From JAXLYX01 sp046351215 (GTDB lineage: Bacteria > Myxococcota_A > Polyangia > Polyangiales > Houyiibacteriaceae), in contig JAXLYX010000017.1 in the NCBI GenBank assembly GCA_046351215.1, positions 1 to 64,000 on the forward strand: a DNA stretch of 64,000 bases, read 5' to 3'. Every line of letters starts with the position of its first letter. Position 1 is the stretch's first letter. Below, piece by piece: positions 1-11,378 of this stretch. The position numbers and the translations under genes are program-made. The notes beneath the pieces were generated by a model that saw only the letters and a program-made list of their open reading frames with translations, had not been told where the DNA came from and did not search any database.

Positions 1-439
1 CCCCCTAACAACCGGGTCAGCTGCGACCGACGCCGTCCCTCGTCCGACGAGGGCAGACGAGGCCGGGCACTGGCGCTGAATAGCGGCCGCAATCTCGCGA
101 GGGGACGGTCGGCCATCGGCCTCGACCATGGGGCAGGCTCCGCGACTGCGCCCATCCGCTTGGAATGACGAAAGGAAACAAGCATTCCCATGGACGTACC
201 CACCCCTCCTTTAGCTTGGTCCCAATGACCCGCTTCCGTGGCGCTGACCTTCAGGTCATGCGTTTCGGTAGGAGCCCGACTCCGTCGCCCCGAGTCGAGG
301 AGGAGACGCACTCGCCGCACGACACTCACCTGGGAACATCGCCCCAGAGCGATTCCAGCTCCAGGTGTGTCGTCAGGTCGCAGCGAGCCGAGCGTGATGA
401 CATTCGACGACCTCAATACCCCGCCTCGCATAGGCCTTG
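1..439. other. Non-coding flank downstream of hsdR
   Basis: I see no convincing gene here. The two plus-strand open frames (165-701 and 238-480) have low-complexity Ser/Arg/Pro compositions, no recognisable domain, and run antisense into the hsdR 3' end. A small hairpin with 7-bp arms (37-53) is visible but has no T-tract. The stretch may be the left part of the accessory block or the remains of a decayed gene. Confidence 0.5.
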
Positions 440-3400
440 TCACGCCGCCCACTCCGCCGCCAACATCTCGGCCTGCTTGAGCACCGTCGCCACGGCCTGC
501 TCCTGGAGGTCCGGGGGGTACCCGTGCTGCTTGAGCTTCCGCTTCACGAGCACCTTGAGCTTCGCCCGGACCTGCTCCTTCTGCGTCCAGTCGATGGTGA
601 CGTTCTTGCGGATGATGTCGGTGAGCTCGCGGGCGATCATCGTGAGCGCGGCGTCGCCCATGACCTGCACGGCGCTCTCGTTGGTGCCGAGGGCGTCGTA
701 GAAGGCGAGCTCGTCGTCGGTGAGCTTGAGGTTGTCGCCGCGGGCCTTCGCGGCCTGCATCTCCTTGGCGAGCTCGATGAGCTCCTCGATGACCTCGACG
801 GTCTGCACGGCGCGGTTGTGGTAGCGGGCGACGGTCCGCTCGAGCTTCGCGGAGAAGGCCTCGGACTGCACGAGGTTGGTCTTCCGCCGGATCTTGAGCT
901 CGTCGGCGAGGAGCTTCCGGAGCAGCTCCGCGGCGAGGTTCTTCTGCGGGAGGTGGCTGACCTCGGCGAGGAACTCCTCGCTCAGGATGCCGAGGTCCGG
1001 GCTCTTGAGGCCGACGGCCGCGAAGATGTCGACCATGCCCTCGGCGGCGATGGCCTTCGACACGATCTGACGGACGGCATGGTCGAGCTCGGCCTGCGAC
1101 TTCGACGAGCCGCCGCGGACCTTGGAGAGGGCGACGCGGACGGCCTGATAGAACGCGACCTCGTCCCGCACCTCGATGGCCTCGTCCCGAGCGGAGCAGA
1201 GGGCGTTGGCCTTCGAGAGCTCGAGGACGACCTGCATCAAGCGGTCGGCGCCGTCGTCCTGCTCGAGGACGTGCTCGACGGCCTGGGGCAGGAGCTGCAC
1301 GCGCTCGATGGGCGTCCCCTTCACGAAGGCCTGGACGTCGAAGCCGTGGAAGAGGTCGCGGCAGACCTCGAGCTTCTCGAGGAGGACCGACACGGCCTCG
1401 TCAGTGTCGACCGTGGTCTCGCCACGGCCGCCGCTCTGCGTGTAGGTCTGCACGGCCTTCTGCAGGCTGTCGGCGAGACCGATGTAGTCGACGACGAGGC
1501 CGCCGGGCTTGTCGCGGAAGACGCGGTTCACGCGCGCGATCGCCTGCATGAGGCCGTGGCCCTGCATCGGCTTGTCGACGTACAGCGTGTGCAGGCACGG
1601 CGCGTCGAAGCCGGTGAGCCACATGTCGCGGACGATCACGAGCTTGAAGGCGTCGTCGGGATCGCGGAAGCGCTTCGCGAGCTCGGTGAGACGGGCCTTG
1701 TTCCGGATGTGGGGCTGGAGCTCGGCGACGTCCGAGGCGGAGCCCGTGATCACGACCTTCATTTCGCCCTGGTCGTCGCCCTCCCCGTGCCACTCGGGGC
1801 GCAGCGCGCGGATCGCCTCGTAGAGCGCGGCGCAGATGCGGCGGCTCATGCAGACGACCATGGCCTTTCCGTCCATCGCATCGCGGCGCTTCTCGAAGTG
1901 CTCGACAATGTCCTTGGCGACGAGCTCGAGGCGGCTGTCGTCGCCGACCACGGCCTCGAGCTGGGCCCAGCGCGACTTGAGCTGGTCCTTCCGCGTGGTC
2001 TCCTCGCCCTCGGTGACCTCGTCGAACTCGGCGTCGAGGGCGGCCTTGGCCTCGTCGGGAAGCGAGATGCGGGCGAGGCGGCCCTCGTAGTAGATGGGCA
2101 CCGTGGCGCCGTCCTCGACGGCACGCTGGATGTCGTAGACCGAGATGTAGTCGCCGAAGACCGCGCGGGTGTTCTTGTCCTCGAGCTCGATCGGGGTCCC
2201 GGTGAACCCGATGAACGAGGCGTTCGGCAGGGCGTCGCGGAGGTGCTGCGCGAAGCCGACGTTGATGACGCCCTTCTGGTACGTGGCGCGGAAGCCGTAC
2301 TGGCTGCGATGCGCCTCGTCGGCGACGACGACGATGTTCCGTCGGTCGGAGAGCACGGGAAACCGCTCCCCGGGGCCCTCGGGCATGAACTTCTGGATCG
2401 TGGTGAAGACGACGCCCCCGGAGGCGACCTGGAGAAGCTCTCGAAGGTGGTCGCGGCTGTCGGCCTGCACCGGGGTCTGGCGGAGCAGGTCCTTGCAGCG
2501 GGCGAAGGTCGTGAAGAGCTGGTCGTCGAGATCGTTGCGGTCCGTGAGGACGACGAGCGTCGGGTTCTCCATCGCAGGATGAGCGATGACGCGACCGGCA
2601 TAGAACGCCATCGTCAGGCTCTTGCCGGAGCCCTGGGTATGCCAGACGACGCCGATGCGCCGATCGCCGGGCTTGCCCGAGGAGTCGGCGAGGAGCTCGG
2701 CGCGCTTCCCGTACCCGACCACGGCGTCGTGCACGCCCTCGGCGGGCTTCGCCTTGGTGGCGGCTGCCTTGGCCTGCACCGCTGCGGCGCGGACCGTCTC
2801 GGCCACGGCGAAGCGCACGGCATGGAACTGGTGGTAGCCGGCGAGCTTCTTCTCGACCTTGGCCCCGTCGTCCTCGAAGGCGACGAAGCCCCGCACGAGC
2901 TCGAGCATGCGGCGGGGCTCGAAGACTCCGCGGATCAGCGTGTCGAGCTCGAGCTTGCCCTTCGGCGCCACGACGCGGCCGTCCTCGGTCCGCCACGGCA
3001 GGAAGCGCTCGTAGATGCTGGTCAGGCTGCCGAGCCGGGCCTGGACACCGTCGGAGATGACGAGGAGCTCGTTGTACTGGAGCAGCGAGGCGAGCTGCTT
3101 CTTGTAGGTCTGGAGCTGGTGGAACGCCGACTCGATGGTGGCGTTCTCGTCGACCGGGTTCTTAAGCTCGAGCAGCGCGAGGGGCAGGCCGTTGACGAAG
3201 AGCACGACGTCGGCCCGGCGGTTCTGGTTGCCCTCGACCACGGTGTACTGCCGCACCGCGAGGAGGTCGTTGGCGTGGGGGTCGTCGAAGTCGACGAGGT
3301 GGATGCGCTCGCCGCGCGTCGTGCCGTCTGCGGCCTGGACCTCGACCTCGACGCCGTCGACGATTAGGCGGTGGAAGTGGCGGTTCGAGGCGACGAGGCC

Positions 3401-3646
3401 TGGGACGTCGAGGTGCTCGACGCGGCGCAGGGCGTCCTCGCGGGCGGCGGAGGGCACCTTGGGGTTGAGGCGGTCGATGGCGGAGGCGAGGCGCTGGCCG
3501 AGGAGGACGTCGTGGTACGTCGTGCGCTCGGGGTGTCCGCCATCGGGAGCGATGCGAGCGCCGTGGAGGCAGGTCCAGCCGAGGGACTCGAGGATGGCGA
3601 AGGCGTGGTCTTCGAGGACCTCTTCGGTGACGGACTTGGCAGTCAT
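440..3646 (-). CDS. hsdR: Type I restriction enzyme R subunit (HsdR)
   Basis: This is the motor and nuclease subunit of a Type I restriction-modification complex (1068 aa). It translocates DNA with ATP and cuts unmethylated invading DNA at a distance. A PD-(D/E)xK nuclease lies at about residues 140-165 (D146, then LELK with E160 and K162). It is followed by an SF2 helicase with Walker A TQGSGKS (about 337-343), DEAH (443-446) and GFTGTP further on. The length is normal for HsdR. I chose the ATG at 3646 because it overlaps the hsdS stop as ATGA and opens into the expected N-terminal sequence MTAKSVTEEV. The frame stays open upstream to 3943, but that part lies inside hsdS. It is the last gene of the operon hsdM-hsdS-hsdR. 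Confidence 0.95.
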   Translation of the reverse strand: MTAKSVTEEVLEDHAFAILESLGWTCLHGARIAPDGGHPERTTYHDVLLGQRLASAIDRLNPKVPSAAREDALRRVEHLDVPGLVASNRHFHRLIVDGVEVEVQAADGTTRGERIHLVDFDDPHANDLLAVRQYTVVEGNQNRRADVVLFVNGLPLALLELKNPVDENATIESAFHQLQTYKKQLASLLQYNELLVISDGVQARLGSLTSIYERFLPWRTEDGRVVAPKGKLELDTLIRGVFEPRRMLELVRGFVAFEDDGAKVEKKLAGYHQFHAVRFAVAETVRAAAVQAKAAATKAKPAEGVHDAVVGYGKRAELLADSSGKPGDRRIGVVWHTQGSGKSLTMAFYAGRVIAHPAMENPTLVVLTDRNDLDDQLFTTFARCKDLLRQTPVQADSRDHLRELLQVASGGVVFTTIQKFMPEGPGERFPVLSDRRNIVVVADEAHRSQYGFRATYQKGVINVGFAQHLRDALPNASFIGFTGTPIELEDKNTRAVFGDYISVYDIQRAVEDGATVPIYYEGRLARISLPDEAKAALDAEFDEVTEGEETTRKDQLKSRWAQLEAVVGDDSRLELVAKDIVEHFEKRRDAMDGKAMVVCMSRRICAALYEAIRALRPEWHGEGDDQGEMKVVITGSASDVAELQPHIRNKARLTELAKRFRDPDDAFKLVIVRDMWLTGFDAPCLHTLYVDKPMQGHGLMQAIARVNRVFRDKPGGLVVDYIGLADSLQKAVQTYTQSGGRGETTVDTDEAVSVLLEKLEVCRDLFHGFDVQAFVKGTPIERVQLLPQAVEHVLEQDDGADRLMQVVLELSKANALCSARDEAIEVRDEVAFYQAVRVALSKVRGGSSKSQAELDHAVRQIVSKAIAAEGMVDIFAAVGLKSPDLGILSEEFLAEVSHLPQKNLAAELLRKLLADELKIRRKTNLVQSEAFSAKLERTVARYHNRAVQTVEVIEELIELAKEMQAAKARGDNLKLTDDELAFYDALGTNESAVQVMGDAALTMIARELTDIIRKNVTIDWTQKEQVRAKLKVLVKRKLKQHGYPPDLQEQAVATVLKQAEMLAAEWAA

Positions 3647-4925
3647 ACGTGGGCCTCGACGAGGCGCTCGGCGTCGCGGACGCGGAGCTCTCCAGAGAGG
3701 AGGCGGGGGAGGAGTTCGTCCCGCATCCGAGCCAGCCACGCAGACTCCAGGTCCCTCGACACCCTGAGGTCCACCAGCGGGCCGAGCGTAGCGCTCGCAC
3801 GATTCATCAGGCTCGGCTCCGGGCACACGACCTTCGCTCTCGTGAGATGATGGCGCTGGATGTGCCCCATGGTCGTCGCCTTGTCGGCCGCGATTGCCTG
3901 GAACTCGGGTAGGTGGTGCTGAACCCAGCCGAGATAGAACCACTTCGGGTATTCAGAGGACGAGACCTTGAACAGGTGCTGGTTGAGGGCACCCAGCCCG
4001 CCGGACCACACGACCACGGTGAGGCTGCCAGACCACGAGAAGAGGACATCACCATCACGAATCACGTACTGGGCTGGGATCCCGGCGTCCGCTCGATCCG
4101 TTTTCGCGGTGATTCCGTTCTTCATCTCCGCGATCTTGATGACCGGGAGTGTGTCGTCTGACCTCGGTGGATACTTCTGAAGCGCAAGGCCATTGAGGAA
4201 CGTGGCGACATCGTCGAGCGGCCTAACGACCCACCCCTCCGGCACCTCCCCCATCTCGCTCTGCACCATCCGACTCGGGAACAGCGCCGCGGTGTCGGCA
4301 TCCATGCCCATGGGCCGCCGCCCCTCCATCTTCGCGCGCACGGGCTCGAAGTCGACGAACCAGCTCTTGAAGATCGCTCGGGCCATCGCCTCGAGTGTCT
4401 CGTTCATTCGGCGGTTCAGCTCGATCTTGTCGTCGAGGGCGCCGAGGATGGAGGCAATGGCGTGTTGTTCCGGCAGAGACGGACGCCAAAACGGAACCTT
4501 GGCAAGGATGTCTTGATTGAGGTTCTGAATACCGGTTCCATATCCATATGAAGAGAAATAGCGCCGAGTATTCTGACTCCTGATCACGTAGAATGCGTAC
4601 CTGGGATCGACCAACCGCCGGTCTGGTCGAAATCGGATACAGAACCCCGAGAAGGTCGTGGAACGCGACATGGCCTGCGTCACGAGAAGCGAGCGACCGA
4701 CGAGGTCAATGTTGCCGTTGGACCGAATGATCACCGTATCGCCCGGTTCCAGAAGTTGATCCGGCGCGGGGCGTACCCTTGCCGGGTCCAGCTCATCAAG
4801 TCCGGAACTCGGTACAGCGGTTAGATTCCCAAAATCCTTCACCTTCAATACGGGAAGGCCACGCCCCTCATCCTCCCGCGAGAAGTTAACGCCATTGCGG
4901 AAGGCGCCGAGTTCTCCGAGGAGCG

Positions 4926-4929
<4 letters not shown>
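3643..4929 (-). CDS. hsdS: Type I specificity subunit (HsdS)
   Basis: This subunit chooses the DNA site for the HsdM/HsdR complex (428 aa). Two target-recognition domains are visible. The first ends at LPEQHAIASILGALDDKIEL, followed by the conserved central helix region (NRRMNETLEAMARAIFKSWF). The second begins around GWVVRPLDDVATFLNG and ends with a shorter repeat of the spacer helix. The gene is richer in A+T than its neighbours, for example around 4530-4600, as is usual for horizontally exchanged hsdS genes. The ATG at 4929 overlaps the hsdM stop as ATGA; a GTG at 4935 in the same frame is the alternative. Both junctions in this operon are 4-base ATGA overlaps, so the three subunits are probably translationally coupled. 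Confidence 0.93.
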
Positions 4930-6902
<1,973 letters not shown>

Positions 6903-6912
6903 GCAGCTCTCG

Positions 6913-6918
6913 AAGGTA
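6913..6918 (-). promoter_or_regulatory. Candidate -10 box of the hsdMSR operon
   Basis: On the minus strand TACCTT is followed by exactly 10 nt and the hsdM ATG. No Shine-Dalgarno lies between. This belongs to a recurring TANNNT-N6-12-start pattern in the window. No good -35 hexamer is evident. Confidence 0.45.
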
Positions 6919-7191
6919 CGACGGGCAGGGAAACGATAGCCGAAGGCGAGGCGAAGGGATCGAGGATCGGCACCGGGAGCCGGTGGGCCGTAGCTCCAGA
7001 GGAATGCGCACCACGAATCGCCCGATGAGAGTAGGCGACTACGCAGTGTTCGCTCCAAAGCGAGGTTGCCGTTGCCACGCGAACGATCCGTTCGCATCGA
7101 AGGGGGACGCTGCGCCGAAACCCAGGTTGCGACCCCGGTTCGCCCGGGCCGATCGCCGTCCACCTCGACACCACCACGGACAACGAGCTCC

Positions 7192-9504
7192 ATGATTCGC
7201 CTCGCGACGACTTCCCGCCGATCTCCCGCCTCCCTCTTCGCCCCGATTATCACCGCCCTCGCGCTGCTCGTCGGCGCAACGACCTCCGGATGCGACTCGT
7301 CGGCCAAAGGCTCCGCGACCGGCACGATCCTTCCCGTTCAGGCCCGCGCGACGGTCAGCGTCTACCGCGACGGAGAGTGGGTCTCCGAGTCGCGGGCGAA
7401 CCTGCATACCGGCGACTTCTCGCTCGACCTGCCCCCCGGCTCCTACGAGATCGTGGCCTCCGCTACGGGCTATCTCGACGCGACTCGCAGCGTCGACGTG
7501 ACCGAGGGGCACGCGACGGACCTCGGCACCATCGGTCTCTACCGTCAGGGAGCTGGCAACATCCACGGCAAGGTGTCGCCCGCCACTGCGCAGGCCACGG
7601 TGAGCGCCGTGGTCGGGGGCGCGGCGCTCGCTCAGGCAACGACGGACGCGACGGGCGACTTCCTCCTCGCGAGCGTCCCGGTCGGAGCCTACGACCTCGT
7701 CGTCAACGCCCCGGGCTTCGCGCGGAACGCGTCCACGACGGGCGTCGTCGTCACCGAGGCGAACACAACCGAGGTCCCGAAGATCACCCTGCAGCCTCTC
7801 GCTGCCGCAGCCGGGTCCCTCTCGGGAATGGTCCTTCCCACTGGCATCGGGGCGCAAGTCACCGTGATGCAGGGGGGCGCCCTGGTCACGACCGCCGTCG
7901 TCGACTCGTCGGGAGCCTACCGCGTCACGGACCTCGCGCCGGGCACGTACGATCTCGTCGCGGCCGCGCCGACCTACGGTACCGATGCGAGCCGCATGGG
8001 AGTGATGGTCCAGTCGGGGAGCAACACCAGCGTCCCGACGGTCACCCTCGTCCGCCCCACGCGGACCGTCGAGGGGACCGTGGTCGCGCAGGAAGGGGCC
8101 GTGCCCCTCGCCGGCGTAGTCGTCCGCATCGGAACGACCCAGGCGACCTCCGACACGGACGGGCACTTCGTCCTCGTCAACCCGCCGTCCGGATCGCAGA
8201 CCCTCCGGGCCGAGCGGGCCTTCTACCGCTCGATGGACATCCCGGTGAACGTGGCTGCGTCCGGGACGACGCGCCTTCCCATCACGCTCGCGGCCGTCGG
8301 CGAGGTGGCGGGCACGATCCGCGTGACCGGCACCGAGTCGCCGCTTGCGAACGCCCAGGTATCGATCGGTGACGCCGTCGGCTGGACCAACTCGGCAGGC
8401 CAGTTCCGGCTCACAGGAGTGGCCCTCGGCAATGGGCGCTATTCCGTCACCGCGCCCGGCTACGTGCCTCTGTCCGGCAGTCTCACGGTCGTGCGCGGAG
8501 CCGTGACCCCCCTCGACCTCCACGTTGTGCCGGGCTACGCCGTGTCAGGACAAGTCCGCGACTCGGTCGGGCCGATCGCAGGCGCGGTGGTGTCAGTCGC
8601 GGGCCAGGTGACCTCGAGCGCCGCGGACGGCTCGTTCTCGTTCGCGGCGGTCCCAACGGGCAGCCAGCCTCTCACCGCCAGCGCACCGGACTACGTCACG
8701 ACCTCGACCTCGGTCTCGTCTCCAGCGTCGGGAGTCATGGTCACGTTGGTCGCGGCGGCGAAGGTGACGGTCACGGGCACGGTGAAGGCGGGCACGCCCG
8801 CCGCGCCGGTCGCGAATGCATACGTGTCCATCGGGAACGCCAGCACGAGCACCAACGCGTCCGGCGTCTACACCCTCCTGAACGTGCCGGTCACGCGCAC
8901 GCAGATCCAGGTGAGCGCGTATTCCTCCCCCTACCAGACGTATACGGGGACGCTCGCCCTCTCGTCGCCAGGGCCGGTGACGGTGGACGTGACGCTCCTC
9001 CCGTACGCGCGAGTCACCGGGCATGTCACGGAGCTCGTCTCGGGGCAGGGGATCGCGGGTATCCCGGTGTCGTGTGGCAGTGGGACCACGACGGATGGGA
9101 GCGGCGCCTACGCCGTCGACCGGGTGCCATCGTCAACGTCGAATTGCGTGGCGAGCGGAGACACCTGTCACTCCTATCAGTTCCAGCCGATCGTCGTGGC
9201 TCCGGGCTCCGCCTACACGCTCGACTTCGCCCTCTCACGCAATCCCGACCTGACCGTGATCGTCCGCGACGCTGTTACCCATGCCCCCCTCCCGGGAGCC
9301 TCGCTCACCTTGGTCAGCAGCGTGGTCTCGCGAACGCAGTCCACGACCGACGGATCCGGCCAGCACATCTTCTCCTGTCAGACCCCCGGATCGCCCGTGG
9401 TGTTCGCCGCGGCACCGGGCTACGTCGACACCAGCGTCGCGATCACGCTCGTCGCGGACACCCCGACCTCCGTCACCGTCGAGCTCATGCCGCAGTCGAA
9501 CTGA
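7192..9504 (+). CDS. Secreted lipoprotein of nine carboxypeptidase-regulatory-like repeats
   Basis: Predicted exported lipoprotein of 770 aa. The signal peptide runs from residue 1 to a lipobox ending in C34 (ATTSGC). The rest is about nine tandem units of 75-85 residues, each like a carboxypeptidase-regulatory (Ig-like, transthyretin-fold) domain. Each unit has a G-x-V start, a T/S-D-x-x-G-x-F turn, a P-x-G-x-Y/q strand and an x-G-Y turn. The last two units carry extra cysteines that could form disulphides. No enzymatic domain is present. The ATG at 7192 is the start that exposes the signal peptide; the frame is open to 7066 without one. It is divergent from hsdM. A surface-adhesion or scaffold role is inference only. 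Confidence 0.8.
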   Translation: MIRLATTSRRSPASLFAPIITALALLVGATTSGCDSSAKGSATGTILPVQARATVSVYRDGEWVSESRANLHTGDFSLDLPPGSYEIVASATGYLDATRSVDVTEGHATDLGTIGLYRQGAGNIHGKVSPATAQATVSAVVGGAALAQATTDATGDFLLASVPVGAYDLVVNAPGFARNASTTGVVVTEANTTEVPKITLQPLAAAAGSLSGMVLPTGIGAQVTVMQGGALVTTAVVDSSGAYRVTDLAPGTYDLVAAAPTYGTDASRMGVMVQSGSNTSVPTVTLVRPTRTVEGTVVAQEGAVPLAGVVVRIGTTQATSDTDGHFVLVNPPSGSQTLRAERAFYRSMDIPVNVAASGTTRLPITLAAVGEVAGTIRVTGTESPLANAQVSIGDAVGWTNSAGQFRLTGVALGNGRYSVTAPGYVPLSGSLTVVRGAVTPLDLHVVPGYAVSGQVRDSVGPIAGAVVSVAGQVTSSAADGSFSFAAVPTGSQPLTASAPDYVTTSTSVSSPASGVMVTLVAAAKVTVTGTVKAGTPAAPVANAYVSIGNASTSTNASGVYTLLNVPVTRTQIQVSAYSSPYQTYTGTLALSSPGPVTVDVTLLPYARVTGHVTELVSGQGIAGIPVSCGSGTTTDGSGAYAVDRVPSSTSNCVASGDTCHSYQFQPIVVAPGSAYTLDFALSRNPDLTVIVRDAVTHAPLPGASLTLVSSVVSRTQSTTDGSGQHIFSCQTPGSPVVFAAAPGYVDTSVAITLVADTPTSVTVELMPQSN

Positions 9505-9603
9505 GAGCGCCCTCTTCGAAGGCCACAGGCCGCCCTCGCGTTTCCCCCGCGGGGACAGGACAGCCCACCGCCTCCTGGATTCGAAAGGCATCCGCCCGCT
9601 CCC

Positions 9604-9648
9604 CAAAAGTAGCCATGTTGACGACGATCGTCAACATGGCTACTTTTG
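9604..9648. repeat. 45-bp near-perfect palindrome containing a symmetric promoter
   Basis: Two perfect 21-bp arms (9604-9624 and 9628-9648) surround a 3-bp centre (cga). On the plus strand the palindrome holds TTGACG (9618-9623), a 17-bp spacer and TACTTT (9641-9646), which is a good sigma-70-type promoter for the XRE-ImmA gene. Because of the symmetry the same -35/-10 pair exists on the minus strand (9634-9629 and 9611-9606). The element is strikingly A+T-rich for this genome. It is most simply an operator/promoter autoregulated by the XRE protein. A hairpin terminator for the upstream lipoprotein gene is an alternative. Confidence 0.8.
9618..9646 (+). promoter_or_regulatory. Promoter of the XRE-ImmA/PIN operon
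   Basis: TTGACG, 17 bp, TACTTT, then a GGAGGG Shine-Dalgarno about 10 nt before the ATG at 9670. The whole promoter lies within the 9604-9648 palindrome, so a protein bound to the palindrome would block it. Confidence 0.65.
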
Positions 9649-9669
9649 CGTCCGGAGGGTAGGTGCGCC

Positions 9670-10827
9670 ATGGCCAACGACATCATCGCCGCGAACCTCA
9701 AGAGGATTCGCGGAGCCCAGGGCCTGTCGCAGGACCGGGTCGCCGAGGCGGCCGGGCTGTCGCGCAGCGCCTATCGCAACGTTGAGAGCGGCGACGTCGA
9801 GCCTCGCGTTCGCAATCTCGAGGCCATCGCGAGCGCTCTGAAGGTCCCCGTCCGTCAGCTCCTCGAGCCGTGCGTCGAGCTGCGCAACGTCCGATTCCGC
9901 TCGCACAAGAAGCTTCGCACCCGCAATCAGATCCTCACCGACGTCGGGCGTTGGCTGTCCGACTACAACAGCCTCGAGGAGATCCTCGTCTGCCACCGCC
10001 CGTTCCGTCTCGCTGGCACCGCCGCCGCCGCCGGAGCTCGAGTCGGCGAGGATCGGGCCATCGCCGTCGCGCGTGCGGCTCGGGCCTCCCTTGGGCTCAC
10101 CGGCGACGAGCCGATCCGAGACATCTGCGGCCTCCTCGACTCGGCCGGAGTGAAGGTCTGCCCGATGCCGGTGGCCTCGGATGGGTTCTTCGGTCTGTCA
10201 GTCGGCCCGTCAGACGGTGGTCCCGCCGTCGTGGTCAACACCTGGGATCGGATCTCCGTCGAGCGGTGGATCTTCAGCGCCGCTCACGAGCTCGGTCACC
10301 TGCTGCTCCACCTCGACGACTACGGCGAGGAACAGCAGGAGGAAGACCCTGAGCACGAGCGCGAGGCGGATGCATTCGCCGCCGAGTTCCTGATGCCCGA
10401 CGCGGTGTTCCAGCGGGAGTGGGCGGAATCTCGTGGCCTTCCGCTCGTAGACCGAGTCATCAAGGTCAAGCGTATCTTCCGCGTCAGCTATCGAACCGTG
10501 CTCCATCGCCTGGCTCCGACCTACACGGGTTGGGGCAACATCTGGGTGCGCTTCCAGGCGGACTACAAGAGCGCGACGGGGCAGTCACTCTCCAAGACCG
10601 ACGAACCGTCCGCACTGGCCGAAACCGAGTTCCTCACCGCGGCGCCAGAGGTTCTCCGTGGGCGGGAGCCCGACCACCTCTCCGCAGGCGACTTCCGCGA
10701 GGACCGACTTGCCGGCCTCGTGCGTCGCGCCGCCGAAGCGGGCGAGATCAGCCTCGGACGCGGCGCCGAGATCCTCGGCATCTCGGTCAAGGAGATGCGC
10801 ACGCTGTCGGCGTCCTGGGTCGGGTGA
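9670..10827 (+). CDS. XRE-ImmA/IrrE metallopeptidase, probable antitoxin/regulator
   Basis: 385 aa. An N-terminal XRE helix-turn-helix (about 5-62: LSQDRVAEAAGLSRSAYRNV) is followed by a region of unknown function and a COG2856 (ImmA/IrrE) zinc peptidase domain with HELGH at 206-210 and a downstream acidic EREADAFAAEFLMP helix. The C-terminal tail ends in a second helix-turn-helix-like segment (EISLGRGAEILGISVKEMR). Proteins of this type pair with PIN-like toxins, where they repress the operon and neutralise the toxin, sometimes by cleavage. The ATG at 9670 has a Shine-Dalgarno (GGAGGG). The PIN gene starts 3 nt after its stop. The palindrome just upstream is the obvious candidate operator. 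Confidence 0.9.
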   Translation: MANDIIAANLKRIRGAQGLSQDRVAEAAGLSRSAYRNVESGDVEPRVRNLEAIASALKVPVRQLLEPCVELRNVRFRSHKKLRTRNQILTDVGRWLSDYNSLEEILVCHRPFRLAGTAAAAGARVGEDRAIAVARAARASLGLTGDEPIRDICGLLDSAGVKVCPMPVASDGFFGLSVGPSDGGPAVVVNTWDRISVERWIFSAAHELGHLLLHLDDYGEEQQEEDPEHEREADAFAAEFLMPDAVFQREWAESRGLPLVDRVIKVKRIFRVSYRTVLHRLAPTYTGWGNIWVRFQADYKSATGQSLSKTDEPSALAETEFLTAAPEVLRGREPDHLSAGDFREDRLAGLVRRAAEAGEISLGRGAEILGISVKEMRTLSASWVG

Positions 10828-10830
10828 GGG

Positions 10831-11334
10831 ATGTCCACGCGGAGCTTCCTGCTCGTCGATGCCAACGTGCTGGTCGACTACCGGGCAGCAGACCTGACGA
10901 TCCTCTCGCTCGTGAGTCGTCACATTGGCCCGGTGCACATCGTGAGCACGGTGCTCGCCGAGGTCGATGGCCTCGACGAGTCCGACTGTGAGCGTCTCGG
11001 GTTTCGAGTGGTCGAGCCGACTCTGGCCCAGGTCACGGAGGCCGCTGGCCGAGACGGGCGGCTGTCCTTCGAGGATCGAACGTGCCTGGTGGTGTGCCGA
11101 GACCAAGGCTGGACCTGCGTGAGCAACGACAAGGCGCTGCGAAGGTCCTGCGAGGCGAGCGGTATCCCCGTGCTCTGGGGCCTCGAGCTCATGGTGGAGC
11201 TGGTTCGAGGCGGGCACCTTCCGGCCGAAGACGCCTCCGACGCGGCCGGGCGGATCCACGCCGAGAACCCCGTCTTCCTGAGCGCGGCTCTCCTCGCGGC
11301 GTTCCGCGAGAAGGTCGCTGCGTTGGGGAAGTGA
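10831..11334 (+). CDS. PIN-domain protein, probable RNase toxin
   Basis: 167 aa, PIN-like nuclease fold. The usual four acidic positions can be picked out: D10 (LLVDANVL), E44 (VLAEVDGL), D82 (SFEDRTC) and D100 (VSNDKAL). PIN toxins cut RNA, often tRNA or rRNA, using Mg2+ at these residues. The gene begins 3 nt after the XRE-ImmA stop, so the two are almost certainly co-transcribed and coupled. The C-terminal 50 residues form a helical tail that could contact the partner. It could be a DUF4411-type member; I cannot assign the subfamily. Toxicity and target are inferred from the family and context. Confidence 0.85.
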   Translation: MSTRSFLLVDANVLVDYRAADLTILSLVSRHIGPVHIVSTVLAEVDGLDESDCERLGFRVVEPTLAQVTEAAGRDGRLSFEDRTCLVVCRDQGWTCVSNDKALRRSCEASGIPVLWGLELMVELVRGGHLPAEDASDAAGRIHAENPVFLSAALLAAFREKVAALGK

Positions 11335-11378
11335 AACCCAACGTTCAATACGGGACGATTCGTCACCGCTGAAACGAA

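Noticed and set aside
37..53. Short hairpin at the left end of the window
   Set aside because: 7-bp arms and no T-tract; such GC hairpins are common here.
437..3367. Very long open frame antisense to hsdR
   Set aside because: The predicted protein is a Leu/Glu/Arg/Asp/Val/Gly-rich mirror of HsdR with no domain; long antisense frames are expected at this G+C content.
3647..3943. Upstream extension of hsdR into hsdS
   Set aside because: The added residues are low-complexity and overlap hsdS; the ATGA overlap at 3646 is the natural start.
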